Shown: positions 1-5,176 of the stretch, piece after piece
Position numbering within the stretch: the first letter of the stretch is position 1
Layout: the number at the start of each line of letters is the position of its first letter
From: Pseudomonadota bacterium
Lineage (GTDB): Bacteria; Pseudomonadota; Gammaproteobacteria; Burkholderiales; Burkholderiaceae_D
Length of the DNA stretch: 5,176 nt
NCBI GenBank assembly: GCA_023391395.1
Contig: JAEWBA010000353.1
Location: 1 to 5,176, forward strand
Direction of reading: 5' to 3'
The notes under the pieces: model-generated
Told to the model about the DNA's origin: nothing
The model's input: the letters and a program-made list of their open reading frames with translations, nothing else
Databases searched by the model: none
Made by a program: the position numbers and the translations under genes

Positions 1-85
1 CGTGAAGCCTCATCGCAATTCATTAAAAAACTCAATCTATCGAGCGAAATAACCCGGCGATGAATCGAAATTCGCTACTTAATCT

Positions 86-115
86 TTGAGCGCCAACTAG
101 GTACAGTTCTACCAT
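86..115 (+). promoter_or_regulatory. Weak candidate sigma70-type promoter
   Basis: TTGAGC at 86-91 and TACCAT at 110-115 are separated by 18 bases, each matching about four of six consensus positions. It sits at the end of the AT-richer stretch, in front of the transferase leader, which is where a promoter would be expected. The match is weak and other placements are possible. If real, transcription would start near 122 and leave a 5' leader of more than 300 bases. Confidence 0.2.
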
Positions 116-206
116 CGCACTGCATCAAAACCGCTCATGTTTCAGCCGTTTTCAGCACGTCAAGCCGATGGAATGAAAGTGACGTGCCGCCCTTCTTTTC
201 GCGTTG

Positions 207-288
207 CCTGCCCTCCGTCCCGTCATTCCAAGAGCAGAAAGCCCGCCGCAAGCATCGCAGCGCGGATGGCTGCCCAGGGACGGGCAGG
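207..288 (+). promoter_or_regulatory. Mutually exclusive hairpins in the transferase leader
   Basis: A local hairpin pairs CTGCCC (270-275) with GGGCAG (282-287) around a six-base loop. An alternative longer pairing joins CCTGCCC (207-213) and GTCCC (217-221), with TCC bulged, to GGGACGGGCAGG (277-288), giving 12 base pairs. Both use 282-287, so they cannot form together. This could be a structural switch in the leader RNA or simply chance in GC-rich DNA. No riboswitch family is recognised. Confidence 0.3.
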
Positions 289-289
289 A

Positions 290-321
290 CGCAGCGCAGG
301 CGGCAAGGGCCTGCTGCGTTT
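290..321 (+). promoter_or_regulatory. GC-rich hairpin with short T run in leader
   Basis: CGCA (290-293) and GCAGGC (296-301) pair with GCCTGC (309-314) and TGCG (315-318), leaving a two-base bulge and a seven-base loop. TTT (319-321) follows. The shape resembles a weak intrinsic terminator, but the T run is too short for a confident call. It could act as an attenuator or pause site upstream of the transferase gene. Confidence 0.3.
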
Positions 322-394
322 GCATGCAATGCGAGCAACGAAGAATCACTACAAGTCGTGCCCGAGAAATGGAACGACACCCTCTGGAGAACGC

Positions 395-411
395 GGCACC
401 CGTCGGGTGCC
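395..411 (+). promoter_or_regulatory. Strong hairpin upstream of the transferase start
   Basis: GGCACCC (395-401) and GGGTGCC (405-411) form a perfect seven-pair stem with a three-base GTC loop. It ends 34 bases before the chosen ATG at 446. No T tract follows, so it is not a typical terminator. It may shape access to the ribosome site or stabilise the 5' end of the transcript. It also supports the view that this stretch is leader and not coding sequence. Confidence 0.45.
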
Positions 412-445
412 ATTCGTAATCGGTACGGTGTTCCTTGGGAGTTGC

Positions 446-1618
446 ATGATGATGTCAGTGACCCATTTGATCGATATCGCCATGGTGGCGACTCTGGCCA
501 GCTTCGTGGCCAGCATGTTGATCGTTCTCACCCAGGGCTGGCACGGTCGTCTCTCGCTCGACGGCGACGTGACCAGCATCCAGAAATTCCACAAACGGCC
601 GGTGCCGCGCATCGGCGGCCTCGCAGTGGCGATCGGCGTCTTTTCTGCGTTCCTGTTCGGCGCCGCCACCGAACCCCGCGCCCTCCAGGGCGACAGTGCC
701 GGCGACGTCTTCAGGCTGCTCCTGGCAGGCATGCCAGCCTTCCTCGCCGGCCTCACCGAAGATCTCACCAAGAGGGTGTCGGTGCGAGTACGCCTCACGG
801 CCACTCTGGCCAGCGCCGTGCTGGCCTACTGGCTGCTGGGCGCCTATCTGCCGCGCATCGATGTTTGGGGTTTGGACGCCCTGTTCGCGGTGCTGCCGCT
901 TGCGATCCTGATCACGTCGGTGGCGGTGGCCGGCGTCGCCAACTCGATCAACATCATCGACGGCTTCCATGGCGTTGCCGGCAGCGCAGTAGTCATCCTC
1001 TTGGCCGGGCTCGGCGTGCTGGCATGGCAGGCGGGCGATGCTTTCGTGGCACGACTGGCACTGCTCGGCATCGGCGCCACCATCGGTTTCCTGCTGGTGA
1101 ACTATCCGACCGGCCGCCTCTTCATGGGCGATGGCGGCGCTTACCTGATGGGCTTCTGGGTCGCCGAGGTGGCGGTGCTGCTGGTGCTGCGCAATCCCTC
1201 GATCAATGCATGGCAGGTGCTGGCCGTCTGCGCCTATCCCATCATCGAAGTCATGTACAGCATCTACCGCCGTATCGTCATTCGCAAGGTCAGCCCCGGC
1301 GCACCGGATCGCTTGCATCTGCATACGCTGGTCTATCGGCGGCTGGTGTGCCAGTTGATCCCGCGCAACGACGGCAAACCGTGGATACGCAATGCCGCCG
1401 TCGCGCTGGTCCTGGCAGCGTGGATGGCGCTGGCGGCGATGGCGGGGATCAAGTTCGGCGATAGCGTCGCTTCCGCCGTGACCGTGGTGATCCTGGAAGC
1501 GCTGGCCTACATGGCGGTCTATACGCGCCTGATCCGCGGCCGCTGGCAGATGCGCCCGCGCTTTTCCCTGGAGATCCGGCCCGGCCCGGTGGTGCGGCTT
1601 TCGAGGAGGAAGTGGTGA
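446..1618 (+). CDS. MraY/WecA-family sugar-1-phosphate transferase
   Basis: A 390-residue polytopic inner-membrane protein with about ten hydrophobic segments. The family transfers a sugar-1-phosphate from a UDP-sugar to undecaprenyl phosphate, the first committed step of lipid-linked glycan assembly. Visible family motifs in order are HKRPVPRIGG (49-58), TEDLTKR (104-110, in the place of the Asp-Asp motif), NSINIIDGFHG (166-176) with the conserved Asn and Asp, FMGDGG (226-231) with Asp229, and HLHT (291-294) in the cytoplasmic loop that carries the HxH signature. The basic C-terminal tail is cytoplasmic-like. Three ATGs occur in a row at 446, 449 and 452. GGGAG at 437-441 best suits 449 or 452, so the start may be three or six bases later. 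The open frame extends upstream to 137, but that part has no family character. The sugar (GlcNAc, GalNAc or a modified hexosamine) cannot be told from sequence. It is likely co-transcribed with the RfaH-like gene it overlaps. Confidence 0.9.
   Translation: MMMSVTHLIDIAMVATLASFVASMLIVLTQGWHGRLSLDGDVTSIQKFHKRPVPRIGGLAVAIGVFSAFLFGAATEPRALQGDSAGDVFRLLLAGMPAFLAGLTEDLTKRVSVRVRLTATLASAVLAYWLLGAYLPRIDVWGLDALFAVLPLAILITSVAVAGVANSINIIDGFHGVAGSAVVILLAGLGVLAWQAGDAFVARLALLGIGATIGFLLVNYPTGRLFMGDGGAYLMGFWVAEVAVLLVLRNPSINAWQVLAVCAYPIIEVMYSIYRRIVIRKVSPGAPDRLHLHTLVYRRLVCQLIPRNDGKPWIRNAAVALVLAAWMALAAMAGIKFGDSVASAVTVVILEALAYMAVYTRLIRGRWQMRPRFSLEIRPGPVVRLSRRKW
1604..1609 (+). promoter_or_regulatory. Consensus ribosome binding site of rfaH-like gene
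   Basis: AGGAGG lies inside the last codons of the transferase, eight bases before ATG 1618. It is the best Shine-Dalgarno sequence in the window and decides the start of the RfaH-like protein at ATG 1618 over the in-frame GTGs at 1612 and 1615, which are too close to it. Confidence 0.85.
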
Positions 1619-2142
1619 TGCAGAACGAAGGACAGGGCACTCAATTCGGCGAGCGCGCGGCTGCATGGTACCTGGTGCAAACCAAGCCGCGCCAGGAATT
1701 CCGTGCGCTTGAGCATTTGCAGCGCCAGCAGTACGAGTGCTTCCTGCCGCTTCTTGCTGCCGAGCGCGTGCGCGGAGGGCGGCTGGAGTCCTGCGTGGAG
1801 CCGCTGTTCGCGCGCTACCTGTTCATCCGCCTCAATACGACGGACAGCAACTGGGCACCGATACGCAGCACGCGCGGCGTCAGCCGGATGGTCGCCTTCG
1901 GCAGCCGCTACGCGACCTTGCCCGAGGAGTGCGTCGAAGCCCTGCGCGATGCGCCGCCGGCACCGCGCGTGCCCTTGTTTGCGCCGGGCGAACGGATAGC
2001 GATTACCTCGGGGCCGTTTGCCGGCTTGGACGGGATTTACCAGGCGCCGGATGGCGAGGCGCGCGCGCTGATTCTGATCGAGTTGATGAGCCAGCCGCAG
2101 AAGCTGCGGCTGGCGGTGAGCGCCTTGCGCAAGGCGGCATGA
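1618..2142 (+). CDS. rfaH: RfaH-type transcription antitermination factor
   Basis: A 174-residue NusG paralogue. RfaH binds RNA polymerase paused at ops DNA, suppresses pausing and Rho-dependent termination, and its C-terminal KOW domain then recruits ribosomes via S10. An NGN domain spans about 16-110 (WYLVQTKPRQE at 17-27, EPLFARYLFIRL at 61-72, STRGVSRMVAFG at 84-95) and a KOW domain about 120-174 (PGERIAITSGPFAG, PDGEAR). Compared from memory with E. coli RfaH (162 aa), the basic residues K10, R16 and R73 correspond to K23, R29 and R86. The interdomain salt-bridge pair E48-R138 corresponds to E61 and R149, so the autoinhibited fold-switching state may be preserved. F130 is Tyr141, and the ops-contacting H65-T66-T67 is Asn78-Trp79-Ala80. 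There is a 13-residue N-terminal extension. The start overlaps the stop of the transferase (TGATG), suggesting translational coupling. PDGEAR and EPLF argue against housekeeping NusG. Confidence 0.9.
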   Translation: MQNEGQGTQFGERAAAWYLVQTKPRQEFRALEHLQRQQYECFLPLLAAERVRGGRLESCVEPLFARYLFIRLNTTDSNWAPIRSTRGVSRMVAFGSRYATLPEECVEALRDAPPAPRVPLFAPGERIAITSGPFAGLDGIYQAPDGEARALILIELMSQPQKLRLAVSALRKAA

Positions 2143-2153
2143 GCGGGAGGAAA

Positions 2154-2237
2154 GCGGCGGACACCTGCCGCCCGAGACAGAAATAGATCTCGCCGCAAGC
2201 GGCGACCGGATACGCGGCGCGTGCAGGAGAGCGCCGC
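2154..2237 (+). repeat. Cluster of GCGGCG/CGCCGC inverted repeats
   Basis: Six GC half-sites lie in 84 bases between rfaH and ops. GGCGG (2156-2160) pairs with CCGCC (2168-2172). TCGCCGC (2190-2196) and GCGGCGA (2199-2205) form a perfect inverted repeat with a two-base centre. GCGGCGC (2214-2220) and GCGCCGC (2231-2237) form a perfect seven-pair stem around a ten-base loop. None is followed by a T run, so they are not clear intrinsic terminators. They may be an RNA structure in the 3' end of the rfaH transcript, a protein operator, or both. Confidence 0.5.
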
Positions 2238-2291
2238 TTGCAGCATGAGCCTCGGAGGCATTGGGGCCTGAATTGGAAGTTGGTAGGAGGT

Positions 2292-2320
2292 CCTTTGGAA
2301 TACGACCTGTAATCCAAGGG
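2292..2320 (+). promoter_or_regulatory. Hairpin abutting the ops element
   Basis: CCTTTGGA (2292-2299) pairs with TCCAAGGG (2313-2320) over eight pairs, one of them G-U, with a 13-base loop. Its last two bases are the first two of ops. A nascent-RNA hairpin at this distance behind RNA polymerase could affect the ops pause. JUMPstart sequences in enterobacteria are also predicted to form leader hairpins. Confidence 0.5.
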
Positions 2321-2330
2321 CGGTAGCGTG
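2319..2330 (+). promoter_or_regulatory. ops element (JUMPstart core)
   Basis: GGCGGTAGCGTG is identical to the 12-base ops sequence found in the leaders of RfaH-controlled operons in E. coli. The flanks CCAAG before and C after also match typical JUMPstart sequences. In known systems RNA polymerase pauses here and the exposed non-template strand recruits RfaH. It lies 176 bases after the stop of the rfaH-like gene and 74 bases before the tviB-like start, on the coding strand, which is the expected arrangement for control of the downstream sugar operon. Confidence 0.88.
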
Positions 2331-2341
2331 CCCGGATGGAA

Positions 2342-2358
2342 GGTACGAAGCCCGTACC
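2342..2358 (+). promoter_or_regulatory. Hairpin just downstream of ops
   Basis: GGTACG (2342-2347) and CGTACC (2353-2358) form a perfect six-pair stem with a five-base AAGCC loop, 11 bases after ops. A weaker stem follows: CCAGA (2361-2365) with TCTGG (2373-2377), then TTT. Either could be a pause or weak attenuation signal that an RfaH-modified polymerase would pass. No strong terminator is present. Confidence 0.45.
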
Positions 2359-2404
2359 GGCCAGATCGGGATTCTGGTTTCTCGTTCAGCGACTAACAAT
2401 CACG

Positions 2405-3682
2405 ATGAAAATTTCCATCAATACCCACATCGCCATCATCGGCCTCGGCTACGTCGGCCTGCCTCTTGCAGTCGAATTCGGCAAGCGCTATCCCACCATC
2501 GGCTACGACATCAACCGACGGCGTGTCGCCGAGCTGCGGACCGGAAACGATTCCACGCTAGAGGTCGGAGCCGAGGAACTGCGGGCGGCGGCGCGCCTGA
2601 GCTTCTCTACCGAGCTCGAGGACCTACGCCGTGCCAGCGTTTTCATCGTCAGCGTGCCCACGCCCGTGGACGACCACAAGAAACCGGACCTCACTCCCTT
2701 GCGCAAGGCATCTGAAACGGTGGGGAAGGTGCTCAAGCGTGGCGACATCGTGGTTTACGAATCGACGGTTTATCCGGGCGCCACGGAAGAGTATTGCGTG
2801 CCGGTACTGGAGGCGGTGTCGGGGCTGAGGTTCAACCGCGACTTCTTCGCCGGCTACAGCCCGGAGCGCATCAATCCCGGCGACAAGGAACATCGCCTGA
2901 CCTCGATCACCAAGGTCACCTCCGGATCGACGCCGCAAGCCGCCGACTTCGTCGATGCCCTGTATGCCAGCATCGTGCAGGCCGGTACCCACAAGGCTTC
3001 CTCGATCAAGGTGGCCGAGGCGGCCAAGGTGATCGAGAACACCCAGCGCGATCTGAACATCGCGCTCATGAACGAGCTGGCCATCATCTTCAGGAAGATG
3101 GGCATCGATACCGAGGAAGTACTGCAGGCCGCCGGCACCAAATGGAACTTCCTGCCGTTCCGGCCCGGCCTGGTCGGCGGCCACTGCATCGGTGTCGATC
3201 CCTACTATCTGACACACAAGGCCGAAGGCTTGGGCTACCACCCCCAGGTGATTCTGGCGGGACGCCGCATCAACGACAACATGGGCGGCTACGTGGTCGG
3301 GCAATTGATCAAGCAGATGGTGCGCAGCCATATCCCAATCGAGAACGCCAATGTCCTGGTGCTGGGCCTGTCCTTCAAGGAGAACTGCCCTGACCTGCGC
3401 AATACCAAGGTGATGGACACGGTCAACAAGCTCAAGGACTACAACGTCAACGTCGACGTCTATGACCCCTGGGTCGATGCCGAGAGCGCCCATCACGAAT
3501 ATGGGATTACGCCGATCGCCGAGCCCGAGCCCGGCCGCTACGACGCCATCGTGCTGGCAGTCGCGCATCGCCAGTTCCGCGAACTGGGTGCGGCCGGCCT
3601 GCGCCGCTTCGGCAAGGAAAGGCACGTGCTGTTCGATCTCAAGTACGTGCTGCCCAAGGCGCAGGCCGACATGCGCTTGTAA
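2405..3682 (+). CDS. tviB: UDP-N-acetylhexosamine 6-dehydrogenase, TviB-like
   Basis: A 425-residue cytoplasmic NAD-dependent enzyme of the UDP-glucose/GDP-mannose dehydrogenase family. It oxidises C6 of UDP-GlcNAc (or UDP-GalNAc) to the uronic acid. The N-terminal Rossmann domain has GLGYVG at 13-18. Next come [22 protein letters not shown] and [10 protein letters not shown], and the central helix [13 protein letters not shown] carrying Lys208 and Asn212. The catalytic cysteine is in [12 protein letters not shown] (Cys261). The C-terminal UDP-binding domain contains [14 protein letters not shown] and ends LFDLKYVLP. Similarity to Salmonella Vi-antigen TviB is strong throughout, and the eight residues before IAIIG match in number, which supports ATG 2405. 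The frame is open from ATG 2336, but that extension lacks family character. No Shine-Dalgarno sequence precedes 2405, an oddity that fits RfaH-dependent ribosome recruitment. The donor (GlcNAc versus GalNAc) is inferred from the tviC partner. Confidence 0.92.
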   Translation: MKISINTHIAIIGLGYVGLPLAVEFGKRYPTIGYDINRRRVAELRTGNDSTLEVGAEELRAAARLSFSTELEDLRRASVFIVSVPTPVDDHKKPDLTPLRKASETVGKVLKRGDIVVYESTVYPGATEEYCVPVLEAVSGLRFNRDFFAGYSPERINPGDKEHRLTSITKVTSGSTPQAADFVDALYASIVQAGTHKASSIKVAEAAKVIENTQRDLNIALMNELAIIFRKMGIDTEEVLQAAGTKWNFLPFRPGLVGGHCIGVDPYYLTHKAEGLGYHPQVILAGRRINDNMGGYVVGQLIKQMVRSHIPIENANVLVLGLSFKENCPDLRNTKVMDTVNKLKDYNVNVDVYDPWVDAESAHHEYGITPIAEPEPGRYDAIVLAVAHRQFRELGAAGLRRFGKERHVLFDLKYVLPKAQADMRL

Positions 3683-3705
3683 TTCCCGTTACCGAAAGGA
3701 TGGGC

Positions 3706-4749
3706 ATGGACCGCTTTCAAGAGATTCAGGATGCATTGCGCGCGCAGCCGAAGACCTGGCTGGTGACCGGCTGCGCCGGCTTCATCGGCTCCAACCTGCT
3801 GGAAACCCTACTGCGCCTCGACCAGACCGTGATCGGGCTGGATAACTTTTCCACCGGCTACCAGCACAATCTCGACGATGTGAGGGAATGCGTCACGCCG
3901 CGGCAGTGGGCGCGCTTCTCTTTCATCCGCGGCGACGTGCGCGATCTCAACGCCTGCCGGGAAGCCATGGCCAGCGTGGACCATGTGCTGCACCAGGCGG
4001 CGCTGGGCTCGGTGCCGCGCTCGATCAGCGATCCGATCGCGACCAACGAAACCAATATCGGCGGCTTCCTCAACATGCTGGTCGCCGCGCGCGACGCCGG
4101 GGTGCAGTCTTTTGTCTACGCCGCCTCGAGTTCCACCTATGGCGACCATCCCGGCTTGCCCAAGGTCGAGGAACGCATCGGCAAGCCGCTTTCGCCGTAC
4201 GCGGTAACCAAGTACGTGAACGAGTTGTATGCCGACGTGTTCGCGCGCTGCTATGGCTTCCAGAGCATAGGCCTGCGCTACTTCAATGTCTTCGGCAAGC
4301 GCCAGGACCCGAACGGCGCTTACGCGGCGGTAATCCCGACCTGGACCGCTGCCATGATCCGCGGCGAGGAAGTGGTCATCAACGGCGACGGCGACACCAG
4401 CCGCGACTTCTGCTTCATCGACAACGCGGTGCAGGCCAATCTGCTGGCCGCGATGGCGCCGGAAGAATGCCGTAACAACGTCTACAACGTTGCGGTCGGC
4501 GACATCACCACGCTGAACCAGTTGTTCGGCTACCTCAAATCGACGCTCTGCAGCAACGACATTCCGGTGACGGCCGAGCCCGTCTACAGGGAATTCCGCA
4601 AGGGCGACGTCAGGCATTCGCAAGCCGACATCGGCAAGGCCGCGGACAAGCTCGGCTATGCGCCGGCATTCCACATACGCCAGGGGCTGGAAGCGGCAAT
4701 GCCCTGGTATGTGAAGCAGAGCCGCAAGAGTGGCCTGGAACGAAGATGA
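3706..4749 (+). CDS. tviC: UDP-N-acetylhexosaminuronate 4-epimerase, TviC-like
   Basis: A 347-residue extended short-chain dehydrogenase/reductase that inverts C4 of a UDP-HexNAc or UDP-HexNAc uronate through a 4-keto intermediate. In the Vi pathway it converts UDP-GlcNAcA to UDP-GalNAcA; Pseudomonas WbpP is a related epimerase. The NAD site is GCAGFIG at 22-28. The active site has SSSTYGDHP with Ser143 and the YxxxK pair Tyr165 and Lys169 in SPYAVTK. Epimerase-type landmarks [42 protein letters not shown] and [15 protein letters not shown] are all present, and length equals the family norm. AAAGGA at 3695-3700 sits five bases before ATG 3706. The upstream in-frame ATG at 3700 overlaps that site, so 3706 is chosen. 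The gene follows tviB after a 23-base gap and is surely in the same operon. Confidence 0.92.
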   Translation: MDRFQEIQDALRAQPKTWLVTGCAGFIGSNLLETLLRLDQTVIGLDNFSTGYQHNLDDVRECVTPRQWARFSFIRGDVRDLNACREAMASVDHVLHQAALGSVPRSISDPIATNETNIGGFLNMLVAARDAGVQSFVYAASSSTYGDHPGLPKVEERIGKPLSPYAVTKYVNELYADVFARCYGFQSIGLRYFNVFGKRQDPNGAYAAVIPTWTAAMIRGEEVVINGDGDTSRDFCFIDNAVQANLLAAMAPEECRNNVYNVAVGDITTLNQLFGYLKSTLCSNDIPVTAEPVYREFRKGDVRHSQADIGKAADKLGYAPAFHIRQGLEAAMPWYVKQSRKSGLERR

Positions 4750-4755
4750 ATGGGG

Positions 4756-4797
4756 GGCCGCTGCCGTTCCGAATTGGAACGGGGGCATGCCTTTTTT
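4756..4797 (+). terminator. Candidate intrinsic terminator after tviC
   Basis: CCGTTCC (4764-4770) and GGAACGG (4776-4782) make a perfect seven-pair stem with a five-base GAATT loop. The stem can be extended with small internal loops by pairing 4756-4761 with 4785-4791. Six T residues (4792-4797) follow directly. This is the only stem plus T-run in the window with a good terminator shape. It lies between two same-strand genes, so it may be partial or be bypassed by an antiterminated polymerase. Confidence 0.6.
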
Positions 4798-4825
4798 CGC
4801 GTGCGACCAATGGAAGGGGTGAGAG

Positions 4826-5176
4826 ATGAAACTTGCAGATTTCGATGAGGAAATACAGGTGAATGGCTGGTACCTGTTCCACCATGCCATCGGCGAGCGG
4901 CTGGTGATGCAGATGCGCCGCGATTGCCTGAAGTGGGTGGATTACTGCCGGGAGATCCAGATCGCCAAGAAAATCAACGAGGATGGCGACGGCACCGGAC
5001 ACCACGCGGTCGGCACAGGCGACAGCATCGACGAATTCGTCAACCTGCACCTGTTCCACCCCTATCTTTCGCACTACTTCGGCCATGCACCCTACATCAT
5101 GCATGCATGCAATCCCGTGGCAGGGCCGCCGCGGTCAAACATCTACATCCACAAGCTGCATCGCGATGTACAGACT
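4826..5176 (+). CDS. Putative PhyH-type dioxygenase, 3' truncated
   Basis: The frame from ATG 4826 stays open for 117 codons to the end of the window, so the C-terminal part is missing. GGTGAG at 4818-4823, in the run GGAAGGGGTGAG, is a plausible ribosome site. The start MKLADFDEEIQVNGWYLFHH resembles the N-terminus of phytanoyl-CoA-dioxygenase-family proteins (an acidic helix, then an xxGxYxF strand). Near the truncation the motif HRDVQT offers His112 and Asp114 as the HxD iron ligands of Fe(II)/2-oxoglutarate oxygenases; the distal His would lie beyond the window. PhyH-like proteins occur in polysaccharide and secondary-metabolite clusters, where they hydroxylate or oxidise precursors, but the substrate here is unknown. 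The assignment rests on motif shape and is moderate. It is 76 bases after tviC, across a terminator-like hairpin. Confidence 0.6.
   Translation, partial: MKLADFDEEIQVNGWYLFHHAIGERLVMQMRRDCLKWVDYCREIQIAKKINEDGDGTGHHAVGTGDSIDEFVNLHLFHPYLSHYFGHAPYIMHACNPVAGPPRSNIYIHKLHRDVQT

Larger units (their letters stand above)
1..445. other. Non-coding upstream region and leader of the transferase gene
   Basis: No credible gene is visible here. Bases 1-136 are clearly AT-richer than the rest of the window and could hold a promoter. Bases 137-445 are GC-rich and happen to be open in the frame of the transferase. The translation of that stretch is rich in Arg, Ala, Ser and Pro, has no domain, and would put an implausible soluble 103-residue extension in front of a membrane protein, so I treat it as untranslated leader. 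Antisense ORFs over 135-413 also look like chance products of high GC. The leader has several hairpin-forming repeats, listed separately. What lies further upstream is outside the window. Confidence 0.6.

Noticed and set aside
256..297. Direct repeat CGCAGCGC at 256-263 and 290-297 around a hairpin
   Set aside because: Eight-base GC-only repeats are expected by chance in this composition; there is no insertion-sequence or attachment-site context.
320..329. TTGCATGCAA ten-base palindrome
   Set aside because: Perfect but short, single copy in the window, and with no adjacent promoter to make an operator likely.
455..1666. Antisense open frame opposite the transferase
   Set aside because: Composition is Gln/His/Asp-rich as expected for the complement of a hydrophobic membrane protein, with no recognisable domain.
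2336..2404. Possible 23-residue N-terminal extension of the tviB-like protein from ATG 2336
   Set aside because: The extension begins five bases after ops, has no family similarity and spans the post-ops hairpins. ATG 2405 gives exactly the family's N-terminal length.
2624..3625. Long antisense open frame (333 codons) opposite tviB
   Set aside because: It is a typical shadow frame of high-GC coding DNA, low in domain character, and tviB is unmistakable on the + strand.
3808..4890. Long antisense open frame (360 codons) opposite tviC
   Set aside because: A shadow of tviC created by GC-biased third positions; it also runs through the terminator hairpin and the start of the next gene.
5099..5110. 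Three tandem ATGC units inside the dioxygenase-like gene
   Set aside because: Only three units, fully inside a good reading frame; too short to argue for phase variation by slippage.
1..5176. CRISPR arrays, tRNA or rRNA genes, insertion sequences
   Set aside because: No regularly spaced repeats, no cloverleaf or rRNA-like stretch, and no transposase or terminal inverted repeats were seen on either strand.

Overview
The window is a GC-rich stretch, all transcribed on the + strand, that looks like the 5' part of a surface-polysaccharide (O-antigen, capsule or exopolysaccharide) biosynthesis locus of a proteobacterium. Codon use is strongly G/C-ending, and the genes combine a WecA-like initiating transferase, an RfaH-type regulator and Vi-antigen-type UDP-sugar enzymes. 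This suggests a betaproteobacterium (perhaps Burkholderiales), but the genus cannot be fixed from the sequence alone.

Layout: 1-445 has no convincing gene. It is AT-richer up to about 136 and then a GC-rich, hairpin-filled leader. 446-1618 encodes a polytopic MraY/WecA-family sugar-1-phosphate transferase that probably starts a lipid-linked glycan. It overlaps by one base (TGATG) the gene at 1618-2142 for an RfaH-type NusG paralogue. A 262-bp non-coding leader (2143-2404) follows. It holds a cluster of GC-rich inverted repeats and then a 12/12 match to the enterobacterial ops/JUMPstart element (2319-2330), with a hairpin on each side. Next come a TviB-like UDP-HexNAc 6-dehydrogenase (2405-3682) and a TviC-like UDP-HexNAcA 4-epimerase (3706-4749). 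A terminator-like hairpin (4756-4797) precedes a 3'-truncated gene (4826 to the window end) that resembles phytanoyl-CoA-dioxygenase (PhyH) type Fe(II)/2-oxoglutarate enzymes.

How the parts may work together: TviB and TviC would convert UDP-GlcNAc to UDP-GlcNAcA and then UDP-GalNAcA, as for Salmonella Vi antigen or the Pseudomonas WbpO/WbpP route, feeding a glycan begun by the membrane transferase. The main point of interest is regulatory. An RfaH homologue is encoded directly upstream of an ops element that leads into the sugar genes, and the first gene after ops has no visible Shine-Dalgarno sequence. This is what is expected if the locus carries its own RfaH that loads at ops and couples transcription to ribosome recruitment. 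In E. coli, by contrast, rfaH is unlinked to its targets.
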